Source: Polytrichum commune (Eukaryota; Streptophyta; Polytrichopsida; Polytrichales; Polytrichaceae). From it: 64,000 nucleotides of DNA. Of this stretch, positions 12,931 to 26,999 are shown in pieces. Under the pieces are notes generated by a model. The model saw only the letters and a list, made by a program, of their open reading frames with translations. It did no database searches and had not been told where the DNA came from. Within the stretch, counting starts at the first letter, position 1, and each line of letters begins with the position of its first letter. The stretch lies in contig OX485803.1 of the NCBI GenBank assembly GCA_950295325.1, positions 63,007,554-63,071,553 on the forward strand. Reading direction: 5' to 3'. The position numbers and the translations under genes were made by a program.

Positions 12931-15101
12931 ACAAACAAACATAAACATGAAATAAACTTCAAAATTGGTTAAGGCACCGCTAGGTAGCGGCACTTGAACA
13001 AGGGTTCTCTATATATATATCTCGTGTTTAGTAAGGAGATTTTTGAAATTAATGATTTTGGGGCCATGTATAGACATAGTTTTTGGGGCTCAAATGATAG
13101 GCAATGTAGCCAAAAGACCCAACACAGGAGGCAGCTGAGCACAATCTCCGAGGCAAAAGTGCAAGGCAGGCAGCAAGATGAGCAATTCACTTTATTATAA
13201 TACTTGTCAGCCATTTTTCCTTGGAGTCCCAAACTTCGAGTGATGCAAGTAAGTCAGTACGCACATACATCTAGTGGCTTTTTAGGAGACGTAGATTAGT
13301 TTTGTCCTCTCATCACTCATGATCAACATGCGGCGTTTGTCATGTTACTAGCTAGCCAGCCTCGCCTCGTGACTATTTGTCCGGCCACATCAACCACCCT
13401 TCACTCTCCTTGCACCAAGTGGCACATACTCACACGAGATGCATGAACGTTTTAAAATGAGTTTTTCCTTGTGTAGTGATATCATATATACTACATGCAA
13501 CGCAATAGTCGGCATTTATGTTCGGGAAAAACCGACGGCTAGTACATTATTAGCGGATGGATTTCCCCTCATGGCCGGTCTAAATTTCCAACCATCGGAT
13601 GGCAATCCGACTGTAATTTCAATCCTCCGGCAATTAGCCGATGGACCAGAAAATGTCCCGGAAATGTAGCCAATTCTTCTTGTGAGTTACTGGATTTCAG
13701 CCGGAAGCATCCATAGCACTATTTGTCTGGGGCATTTGATGATGCACTTGAGGAAGTACCCTAAACCTTAAACTTTTTGAATTATGCAACCTTTCCATGA
13801 CCAAATCCAATTGCTTCTATGAAGAATTGGGGGACCCTTGGCCTTCAAGCGGTGAAGGCATTGCTAGGTTCAATTCCTGCCAAGGATATTAACTCTTCAA
13901 ATTTAAAGTTTTGAACATGCCTTTCTTTTCACTTATTCAAGATTTTGTACTAAGAAATGATTTCTAATAACTTTTCATACATTTTTTAAACAAGTAGTGC
14001 CGCTATGAGTTCCATTTAATCGGATATTGGCCAATGAAAATATGAAGATATAGGCAATTGGCCGATTGATTTTACAAAAGACCGGCTCTTGCCGATGTAA
14101 ATTGGAAAAAATCCGACCCTTCGTAGCAACTACCGGCAATTAGCCACTAAGGCTTCAAAAACTTCCCGAACTCTGGTCGGCATCAAGCTGTATTTCTGAC
14201 AAAGTTTTTGCAAGTTTTTCAATTTTGACACGCTAAAACACACACACCCAAAAAAATGCACATCAATTGACACGTACTGTGACTTGTGAAGAAAATAAAA
14301 CACACATCAATTGACACACTAGAAATTGAAGTGACATGTATTACTAGGCAACTTAAGTATCATAAACTGTAGTTCAAGTGTCTAGAAAATATAACCCATG
14401 ACAGTAGGAGAATTTCTTACACAAATTTAATCTTTATAACCGGGAAGGCTACAAAAATTTAATTTTGGCTTGCAAATATTAGAGGTACCCCACTTTTCAA
14501 GGTTATCTGTTGGCACAAATTGTTGTATTTCATCACATTGCTAGAAGCCTAGCTTCTTATGATGCAAATGAGATTTTGTGAGTTTGTTTTAGGTTCGTAT
14601 CAACTCAAAGTAAACAAACTCTTATTCTGAATGAAAGGGAAGGGATTGAATTTGAACTTGTGGATTGAATAGTGTTGTGGTTTGAATTTGTGCAAGAAGT
14701 GCGTTTGGGTTGGGATGTAGGCTTCTGGTTGCCCAGGGTGTATGTGAATGGCTCACTCAAAGTAAACAAACTCTTGTTTTGAATGAAATGGAAGGCATAT
14801 ATTGAATTTGAATTTGTGAATTATTCTAACATTAATACCATACTCTTGAACTCACCTTCCTCATGAAGTTTCTTGAAGAAATGGGGATTTTGAAGGTAGC
14901 AAAAACATGCATGCACCAAGTGCTTTACGGATCATCCAATTGTGGTGGGGTGCAAATACTTGTTCATATGCCTTATATGCCGGTTCCTTTATCGAATTCC
15001 CTTTTCAAGGTTATTTGTTGCTACCACGGAAAACTCTCCTTTATAAAAATGTGACAACAACAAGAGAAATATTTTGCAATGTCAATGTTGTCCACTTGAG
15101 C
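12931..15101. other. Gene-poor region with small direct repeats
   Basis: CCGGCAATTAGCC occurs near 13,628 and 14,130 among other CCG/CGG-rich words. A block ACTCAAAGTAAACAAACTCTT plus flanking sequence is repeated near 14,605 and 14,756. No credible gene; the ORF at 13,439-13,669 lies in the repeat-like sequence. Confidence 0.45.
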
Positions 15102-15109
15102 ATCACAAG

Positions 15110-15522
15110 CACGGGGGGGGGGGGGGGTCACTCCATTGTCAAGTTGAACACCACGTGCGCGACAAGTTTGCTACCCCTATATTATGTGCCATAGATAATT
15201 TTAAAAATTATGAGATTTTTTCTACATATACATAACCATTGATAATATTTTTTTTAGATTAAAAAAAATTCATCTTCATTTTTTTAGTAATTGTTTTAGT
15301 TCAATCTTGCGTCATTCTAGTTAGAAATAGCATGTTTTATTAAAAAATAAATAGATCATCACATTTGGTTACCATTTTTTACTATGTAACAGGTACCATG
15401 TATATCTACTCATAAAAAAATTTGATAAAACTTTGACCCATTTTGATGATGCAACTTAGAAAAAGTAAATATTTTTGTCTCGCATGTGGTGTTCTACTTG
15501 ACAATGGAGTGCACCCCCCATG
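15110..15522. mobile_element. hAT-like MITE with 8-bp target duplication
   Basis: 413 bp flanked by ATCACAAG on both sides (15,102-15,109 and 15,523-15,530). Termini begin CACGGGGG and, on the other strand, CATGGGGG, followed by about 38 bp of inverted repeat (CACTCCATTGTCAAGT, GAACACCAC, TGCG). The left end has an expanded G run. An 8-bp duplication and CAnGG-type ends are typical of hAT elements. Non-coding. Confidence 0.8.
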
Positions 15523-15530
15523 ATCACAAG

Positions 15531-17175
15531 TCATTCACACAACTTCATGTATTACTCTTGATAAATCAAACAACCTACAATTCTCAGTGGAAAATGAAAT
15601 CCAACACAACCACTTCAAAGCATGGAACACCAGTTATGTAGAAGGTAACCCTAGAAAAAAATACTACATCAAGGAGGCACAAACAAAGATAAATCTCATG
15701 TGAATATTCTATGAGGGGCTTGTGTTTGCAGCCATTACTAACACATGAAAATGATTATGTAGGAAACCTTGATGAAGATTGGAAAGGCTCTATTGGACTA
15801 GTGGACAACCTAACGCTTATAAATTCAAATCATAGTTTGCATGCACATGTTATTCATGTAAAACCCTATTGTATACGGCTTCTCTTATTTATTGATATAA
15901 AATGATGAAAGAGTGAAAGTTGGTTCAATGGTTAATAAGATAACCATAAAAAGAGGTAATAAAAAAATAAAAATAAAAATAAACCCTTTCACGGAAATAT
16001 CCCTTGATATCAAAATGAGGGGATCAGTCCCACCTCCCTCATGTCGACCTTAAGGATAAATTGCAACAAAAGGATTCGAACACATACATTTACAAACATG
16101 TCAGTCAACCATGAACCATTCATAGCAATGGTGTGTATAAAATTTGTTACGAAGGATTAATCGCACTACACCTTTGTCTCAAGTTTTGCCAATCCTTGTT
16201 GCAATTGAGCCACCCTCAACGCCAAGTTATGGTTGGCATCTAGTTTCTAAAAGTGAGTTTTTCTTAGATTAATGAACCTAGACTTCCAAACTTGTGATTG
16301 GTGTGTTGCCCTCTTTTCTCAGTGAGGAAGAGACAACCTTCCAATATAAGGAAATGATTGGTAACAAGGAGGCCTCACATCGTTCTACCACTCAAGTTGT
16401 TAGGAATTTCTAGAAGGCCGCTATTTCTAGAAAGAAACGCAATGGGTAGAGCAAGCAAGAAACTAGAAGTATACTTGCAAACTTCTCAACAACCAGATAG
16501 AAGCAAGTTAAAAGTGGCCTAGTACCTGGTAATTCCACAATGAGCATTGTCTTCATGGTCAAATGCGTCCCAATGAAGTCCACTTCGTGGTAAATTTCAG
16601 AATTGCTCTCAAAATTTAGGGGGAATCACCTTGACGTTTGTGATGTCACAAAATTTAAGATAGCTAGGAGTTGGCACACATAATGCTCCGACAAAAAACC
16701 AAAGTTGATTGCCTTGACAATGTGTACCTGGCATTGCATCTCAAATGTGCTCGCATGTTGGCATCATCTGCAATAGTTTCGAATGGAAAGCTCAATAGCA
16801 ATATCAATTGTGGGGTATATTTAACATCCATATTTCAACGACACCCTCCAATGATTCAATGTTTTGTTTCATTATCACATGTCTTTCATACTAAAACACA
16901 TCCAAACAATATGTACTTGCATAATTAGACATGGCAACATGACTTGGAGTGGGGGAAAGATGGACACAAAATTCAAGGGAGACATGGAGAAAGGGTAGAA
17001 GCAAGTAGAACAAAAGGGATATCTCAATAACAATACTAACTGTGCATGTGGAAGTGGGGAGAAGACTCTAAAATTCCAGAATATATTACATAGAACATGA
17101 AGAAGGAAGCCTAAGAAGTAGGCCTTAGGGTGTTTGAGGTGTAGATTGTTGTGTTTGGGGGTTCCTTACTGTACC
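15531..17175. other. Intergenic DNA, nothing recognised
   Basis: No supported gene or repeat. Small ORFs at 15,711-15,905 and 16,671-16,928 have no family features. Confidence 0.45.
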
Positions 17176-18304
17176 TTTTAAAAGGGGGACGTTAAATACC
17201 CCCCCACGAACTTTTCGGACTATCAGAGTCGGGCTGGGGCAGCCGCCCGGCCAGAAAATCTGAATTTTCTAGACCCGACCGAAAACTGCTGCCCGCCCGC
17301 CCGATTTCGAAAAAACCATTGCCCTTGCATTCTTGAAGGCCACTTACTCACAAATCCCATATTGAGTGCACTTCACCTTCAAGGGCCAAAATCCAATATA
17401 TATGTTCACTTCCATTGAGTAAATAAGCAATTGATTGGGGTTTCATTATCAAATTGAAACCGTAAAAAAAAACATGTAATTAACTTGGAAGTCAAAAATA
17501 TTACAAAACCCTCACTAACATTGAGGTTATAATTTTTGTGACTCACAATTTGAAATTGTCTTTGTCATTCTAAAATGACACTTAAAACATGTAATTAACT
17601 TGGAAGTCAAAATATTAAAAAATTACATATATTAATTATTATAATTACCTCACTGGAATTAATTCCAATAATTAATTAATTACAGTAAGTACATTTTATA
17701 ATCAATTAGGTTTACTTAATTTGGTAAGCATAGTTTCTGATTTATTTGGGATTAATGAAGATTAATGAAGATTAATTAGACTTAATTATATTTAATCCCA
17801 CTTGATATTATTGAATGCGTATGAATACTTGTGAAAGTAGACGGCATTACCTAAAATATTATAAAATACACATACTAAATCAGCACACATGTTTTAAGTG
17901 TCATTTTAGAATGACAAAGACAATTTCAAATTGTGAGTCACAAAAATTATAACCTCAATGTTAGTGAGGGTTTTGTAATATTTTTGACTTCCAAGTTAAT
18001 TACATGTTTTTTTTTACGGTTTCAATTTGATAATGAAACCCCAGTCAATTGCTTATTTACTCAATGGAAGTGAACATATATATTGGATTTTGGCCCTTGA
18101 AGGTGAAGTGCACTCAATATGGGATTTGTGAGTAAGTGGCCTTCAAGAATGCAAGGGCAATGGTTTTTTCGAAATCGGACGGGCGGGCAGCAGTTTTCGG
18201 TCGGGTCCAGAAAATTCAGATTTTCTGGCCGGGCGGCTGCCCCAGCCCGACTCTGACAGTCCGAAAAGTTCGTGGGGGGGTATTTAACGTCCCCCCTTTT
18301 AAAA
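17176..18304. mobile_element. Foldback DNA element with ~417-bp terminal inverted repeats
   Basis: 17,176-17,592 and 17,887-18,304 are long inverted repeats with few differences. They begin with GGGGGACGTTAAATACCCCC-type sequence and include a GC-rich block (CGGGCTGGGGCAGCCGCCCG). TTTTAAAA occurs at both extremities (17,176-17,183 and 18,297-18,304) and may be the target duplication. The ~295-bp centre is AT-rich, with TTAATTAATT-like words and a second copy of the AACATGTAATTAACTTGG motif. No transposase; ORFs here are only inverted-repeat translations. Confidence 0.85.
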
Positions 18305-20512
18305 CTCTTATTTCTTTATTTACTAGATTTCGTTGGGGGTGTAGCTCGCCTTGATCTTGCAAGCTTTCCTTTCTTAGCGCTAGCCTTTGCTTCTTTGACA
18401 ACCTTCATTGTCTGCACAATTCTTGTTATATGTGTAGCTACAAAAGGACTCTCCATGGCCTTTATATTAATGGAATTGTATAGATCATCTTCCTCAAGAA
18501 TCACTACTACTTTTGGACAATTTAAGTACCATGGGCATTTGTTCACGTGTGGATGTGTCCAACTCACAAGGATCCCAACAATGCAAATACATTGGTCGTG
18601 TTGTGAGTGTTTTCACACCACTAAAAATGATGGTCTTTGATCGAGTGTTCCTTTTTCAAGAATGTCAAACCCAATATACAATGTGCAAGGAAGCAAGAAA
18701 GGAGGAAAAAAAGAAAAAAAAAAGACACACACACACATACATACATACATACAAACATTGAGTACCTATGTACCATGTATCAATAGCACTGAAATCCAAT
18801 TAGAAGCATTCCTCGTGAGAATATAGTGAGAACCTTTGACGCCTCCGTATTGTTGCTCAAATGTGTAACTACGTGACATCCCCTTATCAATGGAAAACTC
18901 CTTGAAGAAACAATCACTCCAAAGCAAGTTTCTCCAAATAGACACATAGTCAGGCAATGTTTGGTAGGCACCATCCAAGTGAAGGAGGACATAGGTATTG
19001 GATTTACCGTTTAGGCCTAAGGGTTTGTACCATATTTCTTTGGGGGTGTAGCTTGCTTAGATAGCAATGACGATCATAAGGCTTCATACATCCTTATGAT
19101 GAAATTGAGATGGACATTGCATTTCCAGATTATACCCTTGCTTCTTGTAGCAATGGTGATGATCTATGTCTTGCCATTGGTGCTTCACTTCATCCAAACC
19201 ATGGATTACCCATGTCTGCATTGGTTTTATAACATAGTGATTGATTTCTAGTTTTTGTCCCCACCTTTGGGGCCTTGTGATAGAGGTTAACAGGTACTTG
19301 TTGTCATGATCATTTCATCTTGAATTGCAAAGCATTGGGGTGTGTCAAGATGCCATGGGCCTCATAAAGAAAAATGGAACCATGCATGTCCCGCCCTTGC
19401 ATGCAAACAACCGTGGTCATCACTTTTGGATTCTACTGGCGAGCAACATCAAGAATGACCACAACATCATTTTCTAATATGCAACTTGTGTTGGTCAATT
19501 GGTGTGCCCCATAGCTCATGCATCTATCTTAAGTTACATAACTCACCAAACATGATTCTTTAGGTGGGAGCCACAAAAACCAACCTCATAGTGGATCTAG
19601 AGATTCAATGAAGTCAACACTTGCTTGTAAGCATTTTTTTGACCAAGCCTGAGTGTGTCAATCTTTTATTGCTAGAATGTTCTACATTGTGTACTACATT
19701 CAATATGAGAATAAGGTTTGTAGTCATGTCATGGAAAAACAACATTGATGTGTTTGAGGCTATTGTTTACAAATTTGACTAGAGCTTTGGTTCAATGGCC
19801 TCATTACTCTGTATTCATGAAAATAGGTATCATTTAATACAAAAAAATCGAGAAATAAAAACTTTTTTTATGATTGTAAAAAAATAAACAAACTGTCAGT
19901 TTTTTTTGGGTCTTATATGATAAGTCAGTTTTCCACGTAGACGTACAAATGACTAGAATTTGACAATGGCAGTGATATTTTTTTCCCTTCTGTAGACATG
20001 ATTGTGGCTAAACATATACGTGACATGACATTTTGACTACGATACGATTTTCTATGGTTAACAATGACTACATTGCAAAAGGTATAGAGTCATTTATGTG
20101 CACTAATTGTTCATCCCAACTTAACAATGATTACAAATTTTGATAAGAATCCCACTCGATGACGAAAAAGTTATTTGTGAACGACTAAACAATGACATGA
20201 ATTACTAAACAATGATTTTTGATGCAATGTCTGAAGTTTCAAAATAATAACGCCACATCAAGAAAAATTGCATTTACAATACCCTTGAAGTATGTTTCTA
20301 CCATACAAGTCCACACATTGAAATTGAAATCCAATATGAAAGTGGAAATCGTATATGAAAAGGAATAGCTATTTAAAATTTATTCTTGTGTTCCCAATAA
20401 AATACATGCGCGTGTTCATATGTGGGTTGAGGATTTACAGTGCGGAAGACCTATGTGTTTTGCATGTTACGTATGTGGGAGGAAAATCATGCTACTTCAT
20501 ATTCCTCTCATT
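18305..20512. other. ORF scraps and a CA/CATA microsatellite
   Basis: Overlapping ORFs on both strands at 18,272-18,992 (for instance minus strand 18,978-18,766, QTLPDYVSIWRNLLWSDCFF) look like remnants of a repeated gene, but the strand and family cannot be fixed. A purine run then (CA)n(CATA)n lies near 18,701-18,755. GGGGGTGTAGCT occurs at 18,335 and 19,042. The rest is stop-dense. Confidence 0.4.
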
Positions 20513-23500
20513 TCACAATGTGTTGCCTCCCACCACATCTTCAACTATCCATTGGTCCCATGCCTCATGTGAATATGCAAGACGCACACCTAAGTAAGTA
20601 GTGGTCACATCCACCTTGTAGCAAAAATCAGGAATGAACTTAAAATGGAATTTGTCCACACCACTAATTTTACCAGTTGTCACCTTTTGTTTCTTGTTTT
20701 TCGGACTCATCATGTGCACACGTTGCCCAACATTGAACTGCATCCACACTTCATCCACAAAACAATCAATCGCATACCATTCTGAAGTGTTTACATCATA
20801 ACACCAATGTGACACGAATCAAGCATTCTAGTGGAACTACATAGTGTACCTTGCCCTCCAATGTGAACTCCAGTGAATTCAAATACCCACACCCAATGCC
20901 ACATAGTTGAATTAACCTATATTGAAATATAAAAGAAGGATTGCACTAACATGGCGTGCATGCAAAGTTGTATTGCTCGATGTGCTATCCATTGCTTTCA
21001 CAACCCTTTCCCGGGAATCATCTACACACGCAATCACAACTCAACTTAAATCAGTCACCTAGCAACTTAAAGGTGAGGGGACAGTGTCCAATGTGAACTA
21101 CAAGTTCACAAATCCCCTCACCTCCTGACCTCTGTAGTCTTGAGCCTGCAATGGGAGTGCATGACCGATGCACTGCCATTTTCCTTGAAAATTGATTTAG
21201 ATCACACAACGCTGCTTGTATTTTGGAAAGATTGAAAGTGGACCAAAATCTTCCAACATCTTGGTGCGCATTAAGGCCTTGAAGAGCTGGCCACACATTT
21301 TCCTTTAAATATTCATTGTACTCTAATACATCCTTCATATTTGCAACATAAAAGGGGGGGGGGGATGATCACATACGCCTGTGGATTGCAGTCCACCCTA
21401 GGCTCATGGTGGTCTATGATGATGGTGTTGGTAGCAATGGAGAAGAAGGGTTATATGAAAGGTGGGAAAATGCAGAGGGATCACATTGACATCTAGGTAG
21501 GAGGAAAGAAGAATCACCTCAAGAGGTGGTTTAGAGAGCCAGGAATGACATCGATATGTGATTAGTAGGAAATAACAAATACATCAACACGTGGTTGGTA
21601 AGGGGAAAAAAAATCACCTTGAGAGATGGTTATGAGGGCACTAAATGGCATCGATAGGTGGAAACCTCGGCTAGTGAGATATGAGCCTACAAACTATAAA
21701 AATAGAAGAGAAATGGACTTCAGATGGCCACTTTACTATTGGGCCATAGTCATAGGTCAAGAGAGCAAGAGAGATGAGGGCCAGGAGAGAAGAAGACTAC
21801 TTGGAGAGCAGTGGGAGTCTTGGTGTCCCCCTATAGTGGCGGAAATAGGAGAAAGAAATGAAGACGACACTCCAGGCGGGGGAGACTTGCAGAGGATATT
21901 GCGCTACACTGACACGGATAGAAGGGGGTTCATCAACCTCTCTTGAGAATGCAGGAGGAGGATGAAATCTACATTGTCCATTTGTGTGGACGACATTTAG
22001 TCATGTGCCAAATTTACGACTAGACATGAACTCCACAGTGCAAACCCTAAGTGAGCAAATTCTAAGTGAGCGGATTAGCCTAGACATGGAGCATCTCCAT
22101 ACATTCATGCCGCCCACAAGAGGGAAGCTATCTTATGAGCGATGAGCAATGAGACATAAGCAGTGAGCGGTAACACATGAGCAATGAGTGGTAACACATG
22201 AGTATTGAATCCAAAATTAGTAAAGGTGCACGGTTTTAGGGTTCATAAACTAAATATAGTATTATATTAATTCTATATTTTCAATCATAAATTGGAAACA
22301 TTTTAATTGAAGCAAGAATGAAGGAGGTGTATTACCATGAATCATTTGAAATACTTTTGGTCCATTGTTATTTTTTTATTATAACAATCCAAACCAATAC
22401 ATGTCATTTATTGACATTCTTATATATGCGGCTTAATAGAACACTTGTAATACTACTCAAACTATACAATACGAGCAAGTTCAAGTAGTCGCATGACCTC
22501 GTTGTAGGTATATGTAGGTGCATGAATGAACTTGTCACTCTCGTAATCCACCTTGCACAAAAATCTAAATACATAATAAAGATGTTTGCAATACACCCAT
22601 TTCCCTTTCTTTCCCAATGCATGAGAGGACATTTTTGTAAAATCCGGGCATGTGCAATGCGGGATGTCGCCAATTATGACACGGTATGTGATATCCTCTT
22701 TGGACATAATGTTGATTATCACTCTAAAGCCCGGGTATGGAATGGCAGTTCACATAGTAACCGTCCATGAGTCCGGCGCCCTCCCATTTGTTTTTGTAAT
22801 CCGCCCCCGGTGCTGTTGGATTGCAACGCACTGTCTTTCCAAACCTTAATGTAGGGTGGGCGTTCGGGTTCGGTGGCATAAAAAAATGCGAGCGATGGAT
22901 GGGAAGGGTTGCGATTGTTGAAAGCTTACAACGAGGGGATAATGCCTCCCTTTGTTGTAGTTGAAATCTGGCGTTTTTAAATGCCAAAACCTCCTCTCTC
23001 AATAGGTTGGTCCCTATCTTCATTGGCCACGTGTTGGGTATTATAGGCCAATCCAACACATACTTCTTCTTATTGTCACTCACACAACGCTTAATGACGT
23101 CAGGGAAAAACCAAAATTCATACTCCACATTGTTGGGAGAGCAAAATTCCTTCCTGAGCCCTTTGTATGTTGAAGCAGGTATGTCATGCTTGCCAGTCCC
23201 AACTTTGGCATTGCACATAAGGTAGCGGGGCACATTCCCGCTCGAATTTCAGATTGGCATGTTCATTGGGGAGTTATTAAGGGGGAATCACTCTTGGAAG
23301 ATGTGTAAAGTACATTGGAAATTGGACCAATTGGAATAATTAATTTTGGATTAATATTGAATTAGTTATGAATTTTGGAAGGAGAACTCATAGGGGTACC
23401 CAAAACCACTCACCCCAAAAATGTACACCATGATTACATAGAAATTTGAGGTTGGAAGCTATAATGTACCTCTTATTTGGATAGGTCTAGTGAGCCGTTT

Positions 23501-24120
23501 AAGGACCCGAGCGGGAATGTGCCTTGCTACCTTAGTCCATATAATGGCTTGCAGTGCCCAACATTGTTTGACTGAGTTGGGTGGCAATCTTGCAATGTGC
23601 CACTTGGAAGCAAGACAATCAGTTTCCAACACGGATGTAGTATGAACCACACCATGAAGTGTAGAATTCAACTATTCCTTTATGCGTTGACGAGTTACCC
23701 GTCACCATCTCCGTAAATCATCATCACTGTATTCTAATAAGTTTGAGCACTATCAGCCATGACCCCTTTGAACTTTACGTTTGGTACACCATTATCTGCC
23801 ATGACAACATTCAAATTTTCCCAAAAGAGAGTTTGTGTTGTACCATCTTCAGATTGCATGTCACAATACGCAATGGTCAATACTTTATAGTATCAACTGT
23901 CATACACACTGCAAGCCATTGTTGTCCAGTCCTTCAAACGTTTAACATGGTCAAACATAATCCAAGAATACTCCATGTCTCCCTTGACTTGCATCCTCTT
24001 CACAAACTGGCTTTTGCATCCCGGCTTTTGGTGACCTCTTACAAGGAGATGTGTTTGATTCATAGAACTTTTATTTGAATTTTTGTATTCAATTTTTTTT
24101 ACAAATTCTTGTATGTTCAA
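20513..24120 (-). pseudogene. MULE-like transposase with SWIM zinc finger, broken
   Basis: Read on the minus strand, protein-like blocks follow in order. 24,120-23,890 reads SWIMFDHVKRLKDWTTMACS and continues past a stop into an RNase H-like stretch (VLTIAYCDMQSEDG, FKGVMADSAQ). Then come 23,671-23,459 (WHIARLPPNSVKQCWALQAI), 23,233-22,724, and 22,722-22,462 with the SWIM finger (HCTCPDF, then VYCKH). Possible C-terminal exons are 21,338-21,051 and 20,815-20,513. A one-base frame change near 22,724 and several in-frame stops show decay. Mutator-like transposases combine an RNase H core with a C-terminal SWIM finger, so this is the best fit. Terminal repeats were not identified. Confidence 0.65.
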
Positions 24121-24163
24121 TTATCTTGATATCTACTTAATAGTTGTTTGACTTGTCTTGTAG

Positions 24164-26906
24164 AATGACGTACTTCTTGTACGGGACTCCCTTCAACCTG
24201 TAGTTGAGTTAAATTTAGATGAGACTGAGCTTTTGATACGGAGATCACAGAAAGAAGACTCCAACACCGTGATTCACCGGATTTGAATCAAACCTCTTGA
24301 GAAGTCACTTTTCTCAATTCCATTGTGTCGATTGCGATGTCTTCCTCTTGTTCGGCCCATCAACGACGTTGATGTCGCTCAGTTGGGAAATGAATTCGTC
24401 ATGGGTTATCGTAACAGTGATCGGGCTATGTACGTCTCTCCATACAACAACCTTGATGAGGTCTTTTATGTCTTTGACGATATCAAGTCCTCTTGGAGTT
24501 CATTATGATATGAGGCCAATGACGAGTTCGATGCCATTCTCCAAAAAGACTCCGACCTTGCTCACTTTGTGGACAAGATGTTCTATGTGTGAGAGGGGAA
24601 CCATCGGTTGACAACTTAGTGGAGGCATATCAACAAGCATTACTCTTTGAACAAAAATTGGCACATATCTATTGATTGTATTGTCGTGGACCCAAGAAAT
24701 TGTACCACCGTCTTCCTTAATGCCCTTAATGCCATGAATGACATCAACTGGTGAGTTTTGGCATTTTTTATTTATTTATTTATTTTTGTTTCTCTCTTAC
24801 ATTATCTTTATTTAGGTCTATAGAGCATTATGGATAGCCTCCCCTTCAAGCTGCTTTGCATTCGGACATTTGGAAAGATGAAGTTCAAAGACCTCATTTC
24901 CGTTGCCAACTATAAAATGTGCGAGTCCAAGATGGAGAAGAATCCTACTTGGTATCCCCTGACATTAGACGTCATTGTCAAATTCTTATACAAGGTAATT
25001 TTTCTCTTCATTTTCATCTATCCATTTGATGCCCTTTCCTTATACTCTTCGGTGTTTGTTTTAGAGAGAGTTATCCAACTCGGCGTATACCGCAGCAAGG
25101 TTGTATCGGAAGGCCACTCCCGAGGCTCTTAGATTTGCTCCTCAAATTTGGGACACTATGACAAAAGCCCAAGATAGGTTGATTAAAAACATTCGATCTC
25201 GGAACTTTGGAAAGTTCATTTCCGTCGCCCACAAGAACAACGGCGATGACTTCTTCTACGAGGTGTCTCTCTTACATTTGTGTTTTTATTTTGTTTTTTA
25301 TTTTCTTGGAATTATTTTTGTATTTTATGTTTATTTTCTTACATTACACTCTTCTATGTTGCAGATTGATTGTCATTTATCCACCTTCCTCGTCACAAAT
25401 TTGACAATCGAAAAACTCCAAAAGGTGGCCACCACACATGTGGATGCCTCCTTCAAGGCCAAGTGGCTTTGATGGTGTAACTCCCCCGCCGAGGTCAAAA
25501 ACAAAAACAAGTTTCCCTTTGTTCTTCCTGTCAGAGAGAAAGTCCTCGAAAACTAGCTCAACAAAGCTTATTTTTGGACATAGGTCATCTACAACTTCTC
25601 TTTCTCTATTTGTTCTATTCTCTACTTGACATTTCTAACTATTGGTCTCTCTTATCATAGTTGGAGAAGAGGGTTGAGGCTGAGATCGCATCATTTGAAA
25701 ATGAGTGTTCCATTGACATCGACTAGGTTTCCGCGGAGGATATTTTGCAACCCGCCAATTATGTTGAGTATTGGAGGCTCATTTAATTTTGTGGGACAAG
25801 GCTTTCCGGGTGTATTTTGACGACAAAGGAGTTTTGAAGTTCATTAAAGGCCTCAATCTCATGGAGTTTGAGGAAGGCCCCAAAGCAATCAAACGCGTCG
25901 CTTACTAGTAATCTTTTGAATTGTCATTTAGTCTACACTATCTTCCTTTCCTTTCTTTTCTAGCACCGTTTTTTTGTCTGATGTTCTTCATTTTGCAGGT
26001 ACATTCACCATGAGCAAGTTGTTCAGAAAGCTTTGTCTTTTTCGTGCTTGCCCACTTTTCTTCTAGATTGGATCGACGACAACTTCAATCTTTGTGTGTA
26101 TACGGGCATGCAACTTGCAAAGTTTCCACTTGTGCACTTGGTGGCTGGTGGTTGGTACTTGGATTGCTCTCGTGGATTTGTGCCCGAGGTGGAAGAAACC
26201 CTTTACAACAGCCTTATAAGCTCTACCCCTGAGGTGATTGAATTTGAAGAAAAGCCGGAAGAAAATAATCTAACTCCTCCATCCAATGAGAAAAAAGTTA
26301 CACCGGTGAAGGGCAAAGGCAAGGGTAGGAAGGTTGCCACACATGCCTCTTCTCAAGTGTTTACTCGTTCTTTCACAAAGGCCTCGGTTCAACACATTAC
26401 TGCACCAACCACCACCATTGTTGGAAGTCCAACCACCACTCTTTTTGCCCCTGCCCCATATCATGTTGCCGCTCCTTCTCATAGCGGTGCAACCATCCCA
26501 TCTATGCCTCACAAGATGAAGGCGTTGTACCGGATACATTTGCGACTTCCTCAGAGAGGCCATCTACTCTCTTGTTGATTGAGAATGTGGATATGGGAGA
26601 GCTCATTAAGGATCTCATGCTGTCCAAGGTTCCCCCTCCGGCCTACTGCCGCATACAAGAATTCCTAACCAAGGTTTGTGTGCCTTTCTTTTGTTTTCTC
26701 CATTCAATCTATGGAATTCAATACTTATTTTTTTGTCTATTTTTCTCTGGATTTTTGCTTCACAGGTTGGAGCGGGCCGTACTCAACTGAACGCCAAGCC
26801 AAAGTTTCACACGGGCATTGAAATGCTCTTTGCATATATGCCCGAGAATCTGCGTGTGCCGAGGATCTCGGGGTCATCCTTGGATGTTCCTGCGTGGAAC
26901 AAATGA
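24164..26906 (+). pseudogene. Multi-exon ParB/DGQHR-like (GNHR) protein gene, decayed
   Basis: An exon from 24,164 reads DSLQPVVELNLDETELLIRR, then LPLVRPINDVDVAQLGNEF, then after stops EGNHRLTT, HISIDCIVVDPRNCTTVFLN. Further exons: 24,830-24,994, 25,064-25,262 (LYRKATPEALRFAPQIWDTM), 25,366-25,470, about 25,662-25,908, 26,000-26,517, a short stretch to 26,673, and 26,766-26,906. At least three in-frame stops (near 24,508, 24,590 and 24,620) and frame changes near 24,825 and 25,780 make it a pseudogene. The GNHR motif inside a charged alpha/beta region resembles the ParB/DGQHR fold. The later exons carry a K/T/P-rich linker. It shares the HR-motif-then-FLN order with the DGQH gene at 37-44 kb. 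Function unknown. Confidence 0.55.
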
Positions 26907-26999
26907 TCTTCCACATATTTTGAGGTTTTGTTTGCCTTCGCAAACGCCAACCTCTATGACGATGGCACCTGTGGTACCATTTTTTGGTCTGAATGCTTA

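Noticed and set aside
18136-18401. Overlapping ORFs with GRAAVFGR/PPRTFRTV-like sequence
   Set aside because: They translate the terminal inverted repeat of the foldback element and run across its boundary.
19390-19650. Possible Ulp1-type protease remnant (HHFWILLASN)
   Set aside because: Only one short weak motif, with stops immediately after; not enough support.
22522-23225. Plus-strand ORFs at 22.5-23.2 kb
   Set aside because: They overlap the minus-strand SWIM-finger and conserved transposase blocks, which carry the recognisable motifs.
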